DNA from: Theocolax elegans
Taxonomy: Eukaryota > Arthropoda > Insecta > Hymenoptera > Cerocephalidae
Direction: 5' to 3'
DNA: 64,000 nucleotides
NCBI GenBank assembly: GCA_026168455.1
Contig: CM047425.1
Span: 90,151,580-90,215,579, forward strand
A model generated the notes under the pieces. It searched no databases, was not told the origin of the DNA, and saw only the letters and a program-made list of their open reading frames with translations. Numbering within the stretch: position 1 is the first letter of the stretch; each line of letters begins with the position of its first letter. The position numbers and the translations under genes were made by a program. Of this stretch, positions 1-42,340 are shown in pieces.

Positions 1-123
1 AATTAATAATAAATATTATCTAGAAAAAATATAGTATAATTATGGTTATAAGATTAACTCTATAGTTAAAATTTATACACTTTAACTCTTAATAGTATAC
101 GAGTTGATTTTTTTCAGATTTAC

Positions 124-28763
<28,640 letters not shown>

Positions 28764-28990
28764 TCACGTCGCACCGACGCGGCTCATCTCGGTACTTCGG
28801 CGCGACTCATTCGGACGATGACGATGCCTTGGAGCTGCTTGCAACCGGGTAGATAGACGCCGAGTGCGCACAGCTGCCCGCTCCCCTTGGTATCCCGAAT
28901 CTGGATTCCCACCTCGGGGCTGACATCTTTCGAATTTGAGCGCGAAACCTCACTCGCCACGGGTCACGGATACGATTTTCCTCTTGGGAT
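28764..28990 (-). promoter_or_regulatory. Probable 5' UTR of the mGluR gene with an upstream splice acceptor
   Basis: A CpG-richer block continues immediately upstream of the mGluR ATG to about 28990. There the minus strand reads TTTGAATTTCCACAG|ATCCC, a good acceptor (AG at 28992-28991); an alternative AG lies at 29007-29006. This suggests that the first coding exon is preceded by one or more non-coding exons further right and that the promoter is not here. No TATA box was seen. The block has open frames on both strands that are not coding. Confidence 0.45.
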
Positions 28991-31900
28991 CTGTGGAAAT
29001 TCAAACTGCACTATTCAGGTAATAAGGTAATAGGTAAACTTTATAGGAAAATTATGTCGTAAATCTTACACCTTTAAGCTATATGAAATATTGCAATTTT
29101 TCAACAATACTTATTTATAAAACCTATAATGCAAACCAGCATGTTTATGAAACCTGTATAATCCAACCACTTTCCGTACTTATTGCGTATAATTAACGTT
29201 GGATTAAACTTTGTCGTTTGTTTTAAACTTAATTTATTTGTTTTTTATAATTAAACTATTTATTTACATAAAGTGCAAAAGCTTTCACCTTATAGTATGT
29301 AATACATACTTGAAAATTTAATTTTGAATATCGTTTTGTAACTTTTATATATAATCACGAAAATCAAAGTAAGAATTTTATTAAAATACCAGTTGTATGA
29401 ATTTTCAACGAGCAGTAAATAGAAGTATGAGTCAGAACTTGGATACCAGAAGAATAAATATTTTAGGAAAATATTTGCACCGAGATTCGTAAACTGTTGA
29501 CAATTCCCGTTAATTAATTATAACAACGTTACTCATTGAAATAATAAAATACGAGAAATAGTTGAATGCAACTTTGAAATAAAATAATATACTGTCTCCA
29601 TAAATTTAGTAACTTTTCACTTAACTTTTTAATAATTTATTAGGGATTGATACATAACAATTCGTTTTTATCTGTACTCGGCATTTTTTGTTCTCGTAAT
29701 GACATCAATGAAACTTTTCATTTCTCGAGGAAAGAAAATTCATTTATTGAACCATTTACTTTTTCTATGCGTGGTCGCAAAAGCTTTGGTCTAATACGAG
29801 AAAACTTGAAGTAGAAGAACGAATAAGCCAATTTTATGACTTATTACTCTGGAAAGTACAGTAATACGTGGAACGTTAATTGTGTTACGCCAAAAATGTA
29901 ATTATAACAGAAGTTTATGTATTAAAAGATTTATTTATATATCCTCTCTGTAATTTGTGAATTTTTCGATTAATAAAATAATTCCGTAAATGTTCATATT
30001 GCAATGTATGTAACATAAGTATAATTAATCATTATAATTATATTTACGCATATAATAAAAAAAACGAATGGATATATAACCGAGGTTTATACAGTTTCGT
30101 AATTTAAACTTGATTTGCCTTTGCATGTAAATTTAACGTTACCTCATAAAATAACACTAGTAAATTAAAGGGAATACTGCCAAGAAAATGCATTGTTATA
30201 GATTGAATACATTTTTACGTTCAAATAAACAGAAACGATTTTGTGCGACGAAACTTGCCCAAACAAAATGTGCGTATATACCTAAACAACGAATCTTTAA
30301 TTAATTGTTTATACATATTCATCAGTTTTATTAGGTAACTTTTAACGCGTCATAATAAAACTTTGACCGTTTGAAGTTGCGAACACTTGTAACTGTATAA
30401 CAAAAGTCTTGAAGATTCAGAAAACCTTTATCCGGTTTGATAATTAAATTATAAAGGATATTTTAGTGTAGTTTACAACTATATATACATATAAATATTA
30501 TCTAAGTTTTAAATACTGTATTCTTAAAATTAAAATAATGTAACATAGCTTATTTAATAATATAGCATTTACAATAATTATAAGAGTATACGATGTTGTA
30601 CCTATATTATATTTGCGTCACTGAAGTAAATTTAATTAACATTAATAATTTTAATAGTTTTTATACATCCAAATAATCAATTAGAAAATATTTATGCAAA
30701 TTTGAAAATTTTGAAAAGTATATATCGTATTTAAGTTGACTGATTTGTTTCAACAATTTCGAAATTAAAGCTGATATCCAAAACCATAATTAAATCGATT
30801 TTAAAAGTATCAAAGCACACTTTTTTTATCGCGCCACCTCGCAACCTCATTTTTGGAGCGAAACTATAAAAGAGGAAGGTAAAAATAATAACGTTGCGCA
30901 ATGTGAAAAAAAAAATTAAGAGGGTCTTCTAACGCGATGCGCATTCAGAGGATGAATAAAAAAGTAAAGGAGATAAGGAGAGCGGGTCGAAAAAAAAGTA
31001 ATCGACGTCGACGACTTTCAAGTGCAGGGACGCGATAGAGCGCGCATTCGTCGAGTGTCCCAAGCGCACCACCAAAGGCCATAGGGATCGGCTAATTAGC
31101 CTCGGCGACTAATTAACATTTCGAAATGGTGAATGCAAGGCAACAGAGATGCAGGAGCCCAACGCCATTCAATTTTCGAGGACAGTTACGCGTACGTGAA
31201 ACTATATCCATATCACACAAGGAGTCACGCGTGAACCATCTTCAGAATTAAAGTGTTAAAAGTTTTTTTTAGAAAATCTGCGTTATTGTATCTGATTATA
31301 CGATAGATTTTCGTTATTACAGTAAAAATATTACGAATAAATTAATTTTTTGTTATTTATTGTTTATTTTCATCTGCAGATAATACAATTAATTTCAGTT
31401 AATTTAAAACATATATAGCATTCAACTCTTAGTGCATTGTGTAAAAATATAGTCATGTAGTTTGGGATATGAAAAATAAACAAAAACTGATTCGAATTAA
31501 CAGTGACATCCGCTTTTTGGTCAACTGAACTAAAAACAAAAGTAAGAATTTTCGTTATTTATGCAATTGTCAAACATCTACGTTTTATCTATCTTGAGAT
31601 TCTCTAGCGAAATTTAAACTTTATGAATAATAATTGTTTTATTTTATTTCTTCAATAAACAAAACTATTCCTATGTTATGCGTGGGAACCCTACTAATAA
31701 TGGATCGATTCAACTCATACATCGACGGCGGCGGCGACAAAGATGAATGATAGAAGGGGCTATCTTAGCTGATTTTTTAAAAAGTGGCTAAATCGGCCAA
31801 TTAATCCTACTATTTCAAATAACATCGAGATTACTTTTTATTTTATGGTGAAAATTGAAAATTAGTAACTTTTCAAAAAGCCAGTCGAGAAAGCCCGTTC

Positions 31901-33590
31901 TTTACCTGCGGTCGAGTTATCATCTTTTTAAGCAGTCTAAACGAACTGTCACCATTTTCACCGCGGCCAGTGATACACTTATAAAAATTAATATCGTAAA
32001 CTGGTTGTTACAAAATATAAATCACATTTATATATTATACGAATAAATTTTATAAATTTCTAGAACCTTTTTCTTTACAAAAAATATATTTAATGTTGAA
32101 ATGTAGAAAACGATGAAACGTAACAAACTTTACCATACTATAGTTAAATTATTTAAAGTTAAGAATATAAATATTTTATAAACGTCTTTAAAAATATCTA
32201 CACAAACTTGTAAAAAGTGTAACAGCAGTAAATAAAATTAGTGAAAAGATCAAGATTTCATCGGACCCGGAATAGATAAACCCTTTTCTCTTCATGAATT
32301 ATAAACATCTTTTTTATGGAAGGGATATAAAGTCTTATGTGACTTGAACTTTTGTTTAAACGTCGTTTTAATACATATTCTCAAATGTATATATTTAGTT
32401 AATATTCTATTTTCTTTTGCATTTGTCGATATAACATATATAATCTTCAGATAAATACAAAATTTACTGATATTGTATTTGTTCAAATTATATTCAAATT
32501 GCCAACTTAATAATTTTAATTTAAAAAGCTGAATATTTGAATAAAATGATTGTCGCTATAGCATTAGTTTAATTAAATGTATAATTTAATTATTTGTTAA
32601 AATTCGATTTTTTAACAGTATAATTGCAGAGTTAAAAATATTTTGCATTTACTTTTAAAAATAATTAAGAAGCTTAAAAGTTTGATAGACTAATAAAGCC
32701 AAAAATTAATTTAAACCAGTCAGTGGAATTTCAACGTGTTATAATATATATACAACGTCGAAAAAGTTCAAAACCTCAAATAGATAAACATCACACGTGA
32801 CTTATTTCACTATTTTGAAATACAGGGTGAGTATCATAAGTAGTTCACAGAAGTGAGAGTATACGATAAATTTCTCGTTGGTTTAAACGCATGCGAATTT
32901 CGAAAATCACGCAAACCGCTTTACTCCGTCAGGGTGATTTAGTTTTCCGTCGAAACATAATGCGCACGACGTGCAACATCGTCCCTATGGCATTTACGTG
33001 TGAAAACACACTTAATTAACGCGAATTATTCTCTCTCTTCTTTTCTCTTATATACTCTATCTAATTCTCTTTCGGCTTCATGAGCTCTCGTTTAATTCTT
33101 CAATTATATGGATTTGCCTCTCACTGTTTCTTTAATATTGTGTAATTATAAATGTTATTACTGTAAAAATTAACGAGTACCCCTTTGAAATATTAAAAAT
33201 TGATTTCGGTTTCATTTTTTATATTTGATTGATATAGTTTATAAATCGATGATGAATAAATGTCGATTATCTTTTACGATGTTACCTGATAATTGTAACG
33301 TTCCCATTTAATAATTCTTTTTCTTCCATATATAAGGAATTTTGAACATATTTATATTTTTAAACATCATTTACTAACAAAAATAGATTAATATATAAAT
33401 TACTTTTATAGAAACATTAACAGTAAAGAAAAGAAAAATTTTTTTTATAAATAGTACATTAATCGTCGCATTCTTCGCAAAAATAACTACCATTCCTTTG
33501 TATGGTGAACAATTTTCTTGAGACCACTTTTTACACTTTACAAAAAAGTTGTAATAAATTGCTTTAAAAAGAAAAAACTCAAATTTGTGT
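28991..33590. other. Non-coding stretch upstream of mGluR coding exon 1; one CpG-richer island near 31.0 kb
   Basis: Mostly AT-rich. At about 30820-31230 the sequence becomes GC-richer with many CpGs (GTCGACGACTTTCAAGTGC, GCGATAGAGCGCGCATTCGT) and then reads GCTAATTAGCCTCGGCGACT. It may be a promoter, a non-coding 5' exon of the receptor, or an enhancer. No open frame or splice pair decides between these. A smaller patch at 31700-31960 includes CGGCGGCGGCG. Confidence 0.3.
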
Positions 33591-34006
33591 ATTCCGGGCA
33601 AAATGGCCATATGACCGTCTTGCCCGGACCATCTTGCCCGGAATGGATATAATGAATTTTTTTTTAAAAATTAGTAAAAAACAAAATTAATATGGGCTCT
33701 AACCTGTGTCTTTTTTTAAAACTAGTTAAATATAATAGCCTGACAATATTTATTTATTAATTTAATAATTTGTGTGAAAAATAAGTTTACTTTCTTACCT
33801 TGATAACATCGTAAGGATTCAGACAAAAATCAATATTTATGTTTTTCGACGATGTTACCATCGAGACCGGCGCGGACGTACTGAAATTTAAATACTAGTA
33901 ACACAAACAATATACTTGAATTTTTTCGGAATTTTCCGAACAGCCATATTAGAAATAGAGGGGGGTGACCGTCTTGCCCGGTATGACCGTCTTGCCGGGC
34001 TTCCCC
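33591..34006. repeat. GC-rich repeat block built on GACCGTCTTGCCCGG
   Basis: At the left end, 33591-33644 is a near palindrome opening ATTCCGGGCAAAATGG and closing CTTGCCCGGAAT, with GACCGTCTTGCCCGG inside. At the right end (33966-33999) the same 15-mer appears, followed by a second copy ending GCCGGG. Four related words thus bracket about 320 bp of AT-rich DNA. This suggests a small mobile or satellite-like element whose ends carry the repeats. No coding frame is associated. Confidence 0.55.
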
Positions 34007-34039
34007 TATATTTTATAAAATAGTAATGAACTTATTTTT

Positions 34040-35345
34040 AATGCAATAAAAAATTCCAATTGATTTTAAACATTATTTTTGTTTACGTTTATCTTTTAAT
34101 GCAAATAAATGTTTAATAAAGTAATAAGAAAAAGTATTTTTAGATTAACTGAATATTTAATAATCAATAAAAATAATCGATCTAAATAAAATTTCTTCAA
34201 CTTAAGATAATAAAGTACTTTAAAAAATTATAAAAAAATTAGTTAACACAAATGTCGTCTTTGAAAAATGTTTCAAAAAGTGAATAGATATTTAATATCA
34301 AATGACAATTTTCTAAAAGACAATTTTCGTGAGTTATTGGTGACTTTGATATTCAACCATATATTTCAGTTAGAAATTCATATTCGTTTACAATCATGGT
34401 TAATCACAAATTACAACTTGAGCAAAGCTACTTTCGTGGTTATCTGCACGATGAACTTGATACTAAATTTTGCTTAACCTATTTTATTCACCTAATAGTT
34501 CAATTAATTATATTCCCAACGTAATTATTTGTTATACAATGCAATAAAAAATAGAACATTATTTTTGTCTACGTTTATCTTTTAATGTAAATAAATGTTT
34601 AATAAAGTAATAAGAAAAAGTATTTTTAGATTAACTGAATATTTAATAATCAATAAAAATAATCGATATAATTAAAATTTCTTCAACTTAAGATAATAAA
34701 GTACTTTAAAAAATTATAAAAAAATTAATTAACGCAAATGTCGCCTATGAAAAATGTTTCAAAAAGTGAATAGATATTTAATATCAAATGACAATTTTCT
34801 AAAAGACAATTTTCGTGAGTTATTGGTGACTTTGATATTCAACCATATATTTCAGTTAGAAATTCATATTCGTTTACAATTCATGGTTAATCAAAAATTA
34901 CAACTTGAGCAAAAGCTAATTCGTGGTTTATCTGCACGATTGAACTTGATACTAAATTTTGCTTAACCTTATTTTATTCACCTAATAGTTCAATTAATTA
35001 TATTCCCAATCGTAATAATGTATACAATGCAATAAAAATTCCAATTGATTTTAAACAGTTTTCAAAAAGTGAATAGATATTTAATATCAAATGACAATTT
35101 TCTAAAAGACAATTTTCGTGAGTTATTGGTGACTTTGATATTCAACCATATATTTCAGTTAGAAATTCATATTCGTTTACAATTCATGGTTAATCAAAAA
35201 TTACAACTTGAGCAAAAGCTAATTCGTGGTTTATCTGCACGATTGAACTTGATACTAAATTTTGCTTAACCTTATTTTATTCACCTAATAGTTCAATTAA
35301 TTATATTCCCAATCGTAATAATGTATACAATGCAATAAAAAAATA
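34040..35345. repeat. Triplicated ~0.5-kb tandem repeat with a recurring open frame
   Basis: Unit 1 (34040-34537) and unit 2 (34538-35025) are about 490-498 bp; unit 3 (35026 to about 35345) has lost roughly 190 bp from its first half. Each begins AATGCAATAAAA. An open frame of 69, 70 and 74 codons recurs (34268-34477, 34754-34966, 35045-35269). Its first 40 or so residues are the same in all three (start MFQKVNRYLISNDNF), and unit 1 has indels that alter its second half. I do not recognise the peptide. Recent duplication explains the similarity better than selection. Confidence 0.85.
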
Positions 35346-37792
35346 GAACCATGTGTTAATAATGAAGGTATAATTCAATTATCAAAATTTCTTAATTGAT
35401 AGCGTAGAAAGTGTCAACTGAGTAGGTGTTTCTTGGTATAACATATATTTTAAAAAAAAATACACTTCATTTTCTTGTAACTCTTACGGTCTTTACTCCG
35501 CGAGTACCTGCAAATGCTGAGTAATTTTCTTACCCCAGCTGGTGGCGCGGTAGCTCGTATTTTATATACGATCCTTGAGCAGCCAAGCCACACATTTCAC
35601 ATTATGTGCGTCATTGCCCTGCTAAATTTACGATATTCACATATACTTCATACATATTCGTTGTTTGACAGGTCTATTTGCTAACTCGAGTTTAAGTATA
35701 TTAATTTACGTTGCTTCGCAATGAAAATAACAACGTTATAAGTATACATATTCAACGCTTATAAATATTTGACGCGAAATCGACAATTCAGTACATGTAA
35801 AAACCGAACGGGTGAGTATTTTGAAGCGTAAATTCGTTTTCTTGCGACTAACAAATGCTTACGGTGCGTAATTTTGAATTAAAAACTTCCATTAAGGTGA
35901 TTGAAAATCACGAGCGTGAAAAAGTTAATGCACTATTATGAAAATTGAGAGCGCATACATTTGATTATATTTGAGAATAGTACGTTAAAATATGTTATTC
36001 GTACGTTCGTTTAATCTTTCTCTAGATTATTATTAGCACGATAAATCAAACGTATTAAATAAATGAATTATGTGATTCATTTCTATAAAATACTTATAGT
36101 TCGAAGCTTAGAAAAAGTCGAGTTTATATATATATATATATATATATCTTAATAAGTTTGCGTAACAGCTCACCAAGAGTCCTTGAAAAAAAGCTCGATT
36201 TCTTGGTAAAACTTGGAGGGTCCACGGTTCAGGAACTGTCGCGCGCTGTTAATTAATAACTCGATCATTTTTTTGTAACTGAACGAGGAGAATGAATTGG
36301 TGAGAAACTTTTCGCAGCGGGTTGCCTAATGAAAATGTTCCGTAAAACGAAACCGCAAATTAACTACGAACAACCGATTAATTTAGTTCGTTATTCCATT
36401 ATCCACTTTTTAATCGGCTAGTACTTGAAAAATACTCGGAGATTCAATCCTCCATTTCTCGATTCTGGTATCTTGATAATCTTTACCGAGAGTTCGCTCT
36501 GAAAATATCGATAATTGAAAGCTTCGTACGTGCACGCGTGTTGTTGCGAAAGCTTTTGAACGGTCGATGAGAACTACTACTGGCTTACAACTTCTTAATT
36601 TTATTCAATACTTCGCAGTCTTACGAATTCTTTACAAATTAAACCATATTATCTCTCATTAATCTTTATTTAAGATAAGATTTTTAGGTATTGCATTTTC
36701 AATACAATTGTGTAATTAAATGTATATAAAAATAATATAGATAATTACTGTAATTGTACCTTGACTTAGATTGAAAATAAAAAATTTTCATCTCTACCGA
36801 TATTTTATTAAGTAAACCTTAATGAGATTGAATTATATAATTAAAATTAATAAGACGTATTTTAATTTTAAATTAAATAACTTCTATCTACCATCCCACT
36901 GTTGATAATTGACATCTTAAGTAAATATGAAAATTAAATTAAAAGTAAATTTTTTTTGTATGTGTGTTAAACCTTATAATGAGAGAAATACAAACATCGT
37001 ATCATTACTGGATCAATGTATAATTATACTTCAAATTTTTATAAAGTATTCATAACTCATGATATCTTTATTACTTAGTTAAAAATGTTAACATTAATTA
37101 TATTTTTATTTTTTTTCAAACATTCACGCATTTATACTCCTAGACTTGAAGAATATCTAAAAAAAATTCATTTTACCCAAAAAAAAGAAATAACATTCAA
37201 ATATTTTTGCTAAAATGTTTATAAGTATACAAATTATAGTAATTAATTATGTTTGTGTTTAAAATAATATTCAAAAATATATTCGTATGAGATATATATA
37301 CTTAAGCTGCATGAAATTGCTGTGCATTTATTTTTAATGGTAACAACATTATGAATTACAAGGGTGCATTAATGTTAAAACAAAGTATGATTTACAAACC
37401 TTTCGTATAACATAAAAGCTACTATATAAGAATTTAATGTTTCCGAGTGCATTATTCACATTAAAACCATAAAACTAATGTTTCTAATAAAAAATAGTCT
37501 TTTAATAACAGCTGTGTATAACTCTAAATTTAGAATATTTAGATATTCAAAATAATAAATTTATGTAGAACATCCATTGAGTTTTTGAAAATTAAAGCTC
37601 GAGTGCTTGAAGGGTAATTGATTCTCATATTTCAATTGCTTTATATACCAAACGAATTTAATAAAGGAAAACCTTCAAACAAAACATTTAAAACGCTTTA
37701 TTATTGTGGCATTCTTATTGTAAATATCCTTTAGTGGTTTCGATATAGGTACATTCAGGTAATGTTATAATTTTTAATAGAACTTAAAAATA
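35346..37792. other. No gene seen; AT-rich with a few GC-richer patches
   Basis: A (TA)n run lies at 36125-36147. Patches at about 35510-35600 and 36160-36560 are less AT-rich, but have no long frame and no recognisable motif. Confidence 0.5.
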
Positions 37793-38739
37793 GTTTTTTT
37801 TATTATTGGTTCTTTTCATCCTTAAATCCGCCTTTTAGCAGATTTTTATGGAACATTCTTACCATCTATTTATACGAATGTCTATACCTAGCTTTTTCAC
37901 CTCCTAGTTTTTTGTTACCGTCTTGTATTTGCCCGGGGTTATGCTCGCAAGGAAGGGAAAACCTAATATCGTATAGGTAAACCTTCCCTGAGACAGCAAG
38001 TATATTGAAACATTCTCTTTCGGTGTTTAGATCACATTGTGCAAGTTCAAACTCCGGCTTATAGAAATTTTTTTAACCTGCCGGACGGAAACACGACGGC
38101 CTTTTAAGGCATATTGATCAAAGCATCGCGGCGTTCGATTTGTGAGTGATTTTTCTACAATGAAAGTACTAAAAAGTTCAAATATTAGTAATATCAATTA
38201 TTATTCAAAGTATTTGATACAAGCACATATGCAGGTGAAAATGTAACCTTCGTCTCAAGAATAATTTTATAGGGCACCATTTTAGACAGTGTAAACATTG
38301 AAAAATATACAAAATACAGAATGTAAAAATAATATTTAAAAATAAGTAACGTTAGGTTAATTTATTATATTTTATAATAAAATTAATTAACAATAACAAA
38401 ATTGAGTCTGCTTTCCGTATAATAAGTTTTGCAGGCTTTTTTGTTTCTGAGACAATAATATATTGCCTGACAATATTTCATTTATTCGGTTGGTAAATGT
38501 GTCCTTGATTGTTTCCTCGTCATGCACTTTAGAAAGGGTTTAACTGGTGCCTTACAAAGTCTTAATCAAAATTTTTAGGCACCTGATCACGGTGTGGAGT
38601 GTGGAGGAATGTATACATAACCGATCCCGAAAACCGCACGAGGATCTTCACCATCTATCCAACTACTAGTTGCAACAAATGCTACTTAACTTTCATGATA
38701 GGCCGATGAGGTGCGCCTCCGCCACTCCTTCACCGCGTC
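37793..38739 (-). mobile_element. Old 5S-rRNA-derived SINE (minus strand), interrupted by ~0.5 kb
   Basis: Read on the minus strand from 38739, the head gives GACGCGG, then TCATGAAAGTTAAGTAGC and AGTAGTTGGATAGATGG, aligning with the internal promoter part of 5S rRNA (box A and box C regions). The following CTCGTGCGG and GGGATCGG match the intact copy at 58638-59048. The element body resumes at about 38064 and runs to an A-rich tail near 37793, sharing GGTTTTCCCTTCC and AAGCATAACC-like words with that copy. About 490 bp between 38073 and 38568 has no counterpart there. An AAATTTTT octamer flanks it on both sides, so it may be a later insertion. No target-site duplication is visible for the SINE itself. 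Confidence 0.65.
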
Positions 38740-40188
38740 AGTTAATTTCATTATTATTTTTATTAAAGAAAGATCGAAGATCACCTTGATCACAATCTTT
38801 TATGTTTTTAATTACATTATTATGTATCATCGTATATCTCGTCTCTATGAAAATATCAAAGTATTTTGTTAAGAAAATTTTGCAGTACTGAGTACAATTG
38901 CTAATTTTTTACAAAATCGTAAATCAATTTTATTCTCACATAAAAAAAAAGTTACTGTAATTACTCAATGTTCCTACTATTAATTTTATATTTATTTTTA
39001 ACTAAGGCAAATATGTACGTTCATAGAATAATTTTATGTTAAAATGGCTAATAGTTGTATCTATATATTTTCACGCATACATAAAGTACAATTCCTTTAT
39101 ATTTATTTATTTAAGTATTTAGATATTTATTAATTACACATCTGATATAGTTAAAATTTTGAAAAAAAATTTTTCGAATTTCTTCTATAGACAAAATAAA
39201 TGCGGATATAATTTTTCATGCAAACAAACTTATATATGTGGTAGAACAGCTGATAGGAATTAAATACATGTTGACCGTATACGGTTGAAATTATGTAATG
39301 GGTAATATACATTAAAACTTAAAATACACTTTAAATTTTTTAATTATTAAATTAAATTTTCTAAATAATAAATCTTAGAATTTATTTAAAATATCAAATG
39401 AATAGAATAAGATTTTGTATCTTATAAATTAAAGGTAAATATAATAAATTGTTCCAATATTGTTATACTTAAAAATTAAGCATTATATCTAAATTGATTA
39501 AAAACTAATATTTGTTCAGACTTAATAAATGATATATACTAATATTTGGTACGTGTATTATTATAAAATAGAGTTTTTTTTTATTAAATTATGGTTTACC
39601 TCACACTTATGTTAACAAGCACAATAAATAAAGACTTAATAATTTAATAACAATTGAAATTCCAGCATAGTCACCTGACAGTATTTTGTTTATTATAACT
39701 AGTGTTTTATGAAAAAAAGACCAAAGTAACAAAATAATACATATGTTTAATAGCGACTAGGTTATACTTAACTTTAATCATTATGTTAGTGTTTTAAAGA
39801 GTGTACAAGAACCAATTAATGGATAAAATAATCGTGTAAATTAAAAATATAAATAAAATTTTTCACACACTATTTGTATTGTCTACACACCGCCTGTACA
39901 ATTATTTCTAACTCAACCAAAAAAGGAGCTTAAATGATTATTCGACAATTAGTTCCTTAAATCAAACCTTACGACCTATAGTCGAGTGATTAAGAATCTA
40001 TATACCGGTCGAACCTCCTACGTAGCTTAAGCCATTCATCTCTCTACGCTGCGTTAGCGGTAGTTTCAATCACTGACGCTCGCGACAACGTGTAATTAAC
40101 TCGAGCCACGCGTTATATATACCAGGATGATAGCAAGACACACGGACCTTGACATTATCGCGCAAGCTCTTCCGGACGCGACGCATTT

Positions 40189-40223
<35 letters not shown>

Positions 40224-41600
40224 TCTTTCTCCGTTCTCTCGGTTAGGCTATCGATGGATCCCTCTGGACCCAAATGATTTCGTTGACGAGGTTACGCGAA
40301 CGCGGATATGAGTTTATTTTCGGGAACTAAACGGAAAGACTTGTCAGGTCTGACCTGGATTTTCTTCTGACAACCGCATTATTGGGAGACTGCGATCTAA
40401 GCAATATAATTGCCTTTAAAATTTCGATTGCCAAGTTAAAAAGTTTTATAGATTTTGTTTACTTCGAAGTTAATATAGAGGAGAGAAATATTTTATTTGG
40501 TTGTTAATCGATAAACAAAATTTTAATTCATGTTATTCTGTTTTCAATCGTAAAATATATATTTATTTAAATAACAGTTATATATTTCATTTAAAAACAG
40601 AAAATAATAATTGGACTTTATAATTCAAAGCAGTTTATAAAATTAAACACGTGTCAGCAGTATGTGAGATTATTTAATCGTTTATTAGAATTACTCAGAC
40701 TCGTGACGTAGATGCATATCAAATGAATCATTTATAAACGTATATTAGAGTGAATGGCATGATGTAGTTAAAATATAAAATAATGCACGTTTACTATAAG
40801 TAATTTGACACGGTTTCATTAAGATAATATTGATATGTATACGCAAATATATATATATTTTTTATTTGTTTACCTATCATTAAAAAATTAAAAGCCTCTA
40901 TTTTCATTTAAACATCAGTACCTTAAAATAAAATTTGAGAATAAATCATTTTAAACAAAACATTTTTAGAATATTTCGAGTTTATTTTAGCTTTTTTGAG
41001 AGTAAGGATTAGCACGCGCGTCTTAGTAATTTCGAAAGTTTTTAGGAGCGTTATTTTAAAACTCACTTTTTTATCTTAAAATAATACACAAAACAGTCAA
41101 GTCATTATATATTCGACATTAAATTTTTGTTAATAAATCAAATACATATACGTACTATTAGTTCACATACCTATACATATCGCAAGTTGTACCTTTTCTT
41201 CTTTTCTGTTTTATTAAAACTATGTAACAGAAAATAATTATGTATTTTTTTATATCGTGTAACGACGATCCGGTATTTTGCTTATAATTATAATTATATA
41301 AAATAGTATACCTTTTGTGTAATAATTTATAAAATCACGTTTTATATAATTATCGATATACTTATAGTACGAAGGTATTAATATTATTAATGGCTCTAGT
41401 GAGCTTCAAAATAAATTTTCTTTAAACAAACGGAGATATCGCTGTTGTGCAGCAGTCGTTACTTTCTACAGTTTGAAAACAGTGAATTCATAATATACCA
41501 TATCCTATTATGTAACACGTCACATTTCGTAAATCAAACGTCTTATATATTCAGTTGACTGCTCTAACGAACGCACATCATCACATATCGGACTCCAAAA
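38740..41600. other. No gene seen; CpG-richer island near 40.0-40.35 kb
   Basis: From 38740 to about 39950 the sequence is very AT-rich. From about 39960 to 40350 it becomes GC-richer with CpGs and holds a (CT)14 tract. This looks promoter-like, but no gene start can be assigned; a 5' exon of the receptor is one possibility. After 40400 it is AT-rich again. Confidence 0.35.
40193..40220. repeat. (CT)14 tract, GAGA-type
   Basis: Fourteen uninterrupted CT units (GAGA on the minus strand) in a CpG-richer island. Such tracts bind GAGA-factor-type proteins in insects and are common in promoters. That is family knowledge; function here is inference. Confidence 0.9.
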
Positions 41601-41800
41601 ACTAGAAGATGACAAGCACGCGCGAACGCGCGCGCGAAAGTTCGAAGGGACTCCCACGCGCGACACCAAACCGTTTCCCCTTCGAGCCTCTCAACGAAAA
41701 GTTGCTCGCGCCTCTCGAGCCTGTCACGGTCAAGCATCTCAGTTTTCCTTGCTCCTGTCCAATGAGCTGAATTCCCTTATACAACTCGCAGGAATCCATT
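41600..41800. promoter_or_regulatory. CpG-rich island, promoter candidate
   Basis: A sharply CG-rich stretch with CACGCGCGAACGCGCGCGCG and further CpGs to 41740, embedded in very AT-rich DNA. A minus-strand frame of 65 codons crosses it, but it looks like a consequence of composition. A GT microsatellite follows (41864-41895). It might be a transcription start region for the mGluR gene or an unseen neighbour. Confidence 0.25.
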
Positions 41801-41863
41801 GTACGAACAGCCTAACTTTTCACCAGAAATTTACAAACAAATCGTGTCACTTTTCTATATATA

Positions 41864-41895
41864 TGTGTGTGTGTGTGTATGTGTGTGTTTGTGTG
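41864..41895. repeat. (GT)n microsatellite, interrupted
   Basis: GT repeats with two substitutions, giving a chance run of Val-Cys codons in one frame. Confidence 0.9.
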
Positions 41896-42340
41896 AAATA
41901 TTAAACTTCTTCAAAGAGAAGGTGCAATATATACAACCAAATCGACCGTACATTAACATGGTTTTTGTGCATTATGGACTGTCAATAACTTTGAATAATC
42001 GTTATTACGTAATCAAACTAATTTATGTTTAATAATAATCTCTCACATTTACTTATATTTTTGGGGAAAAATAGACCATAAGATCGCGACTTTATTGCGA
42101 TATTCTTTTGAATATCGGTAGTTTAAGCTTTTTCCCACGACCGATGAACATAAAGAGACGATATTATTGGAATCCATATAATAGTTTCATAAACTAAAAT
42201 TATAAATACACATACACATACACACACATATGTATTGTATTTTTGCAACTATAAAATATTAATATAATAATAAAATATAATAATAAACTATTAATATCAT
42301 ACTTTAATAGAAATTTATTCGTCTTTAATGTTTTAGGGAT

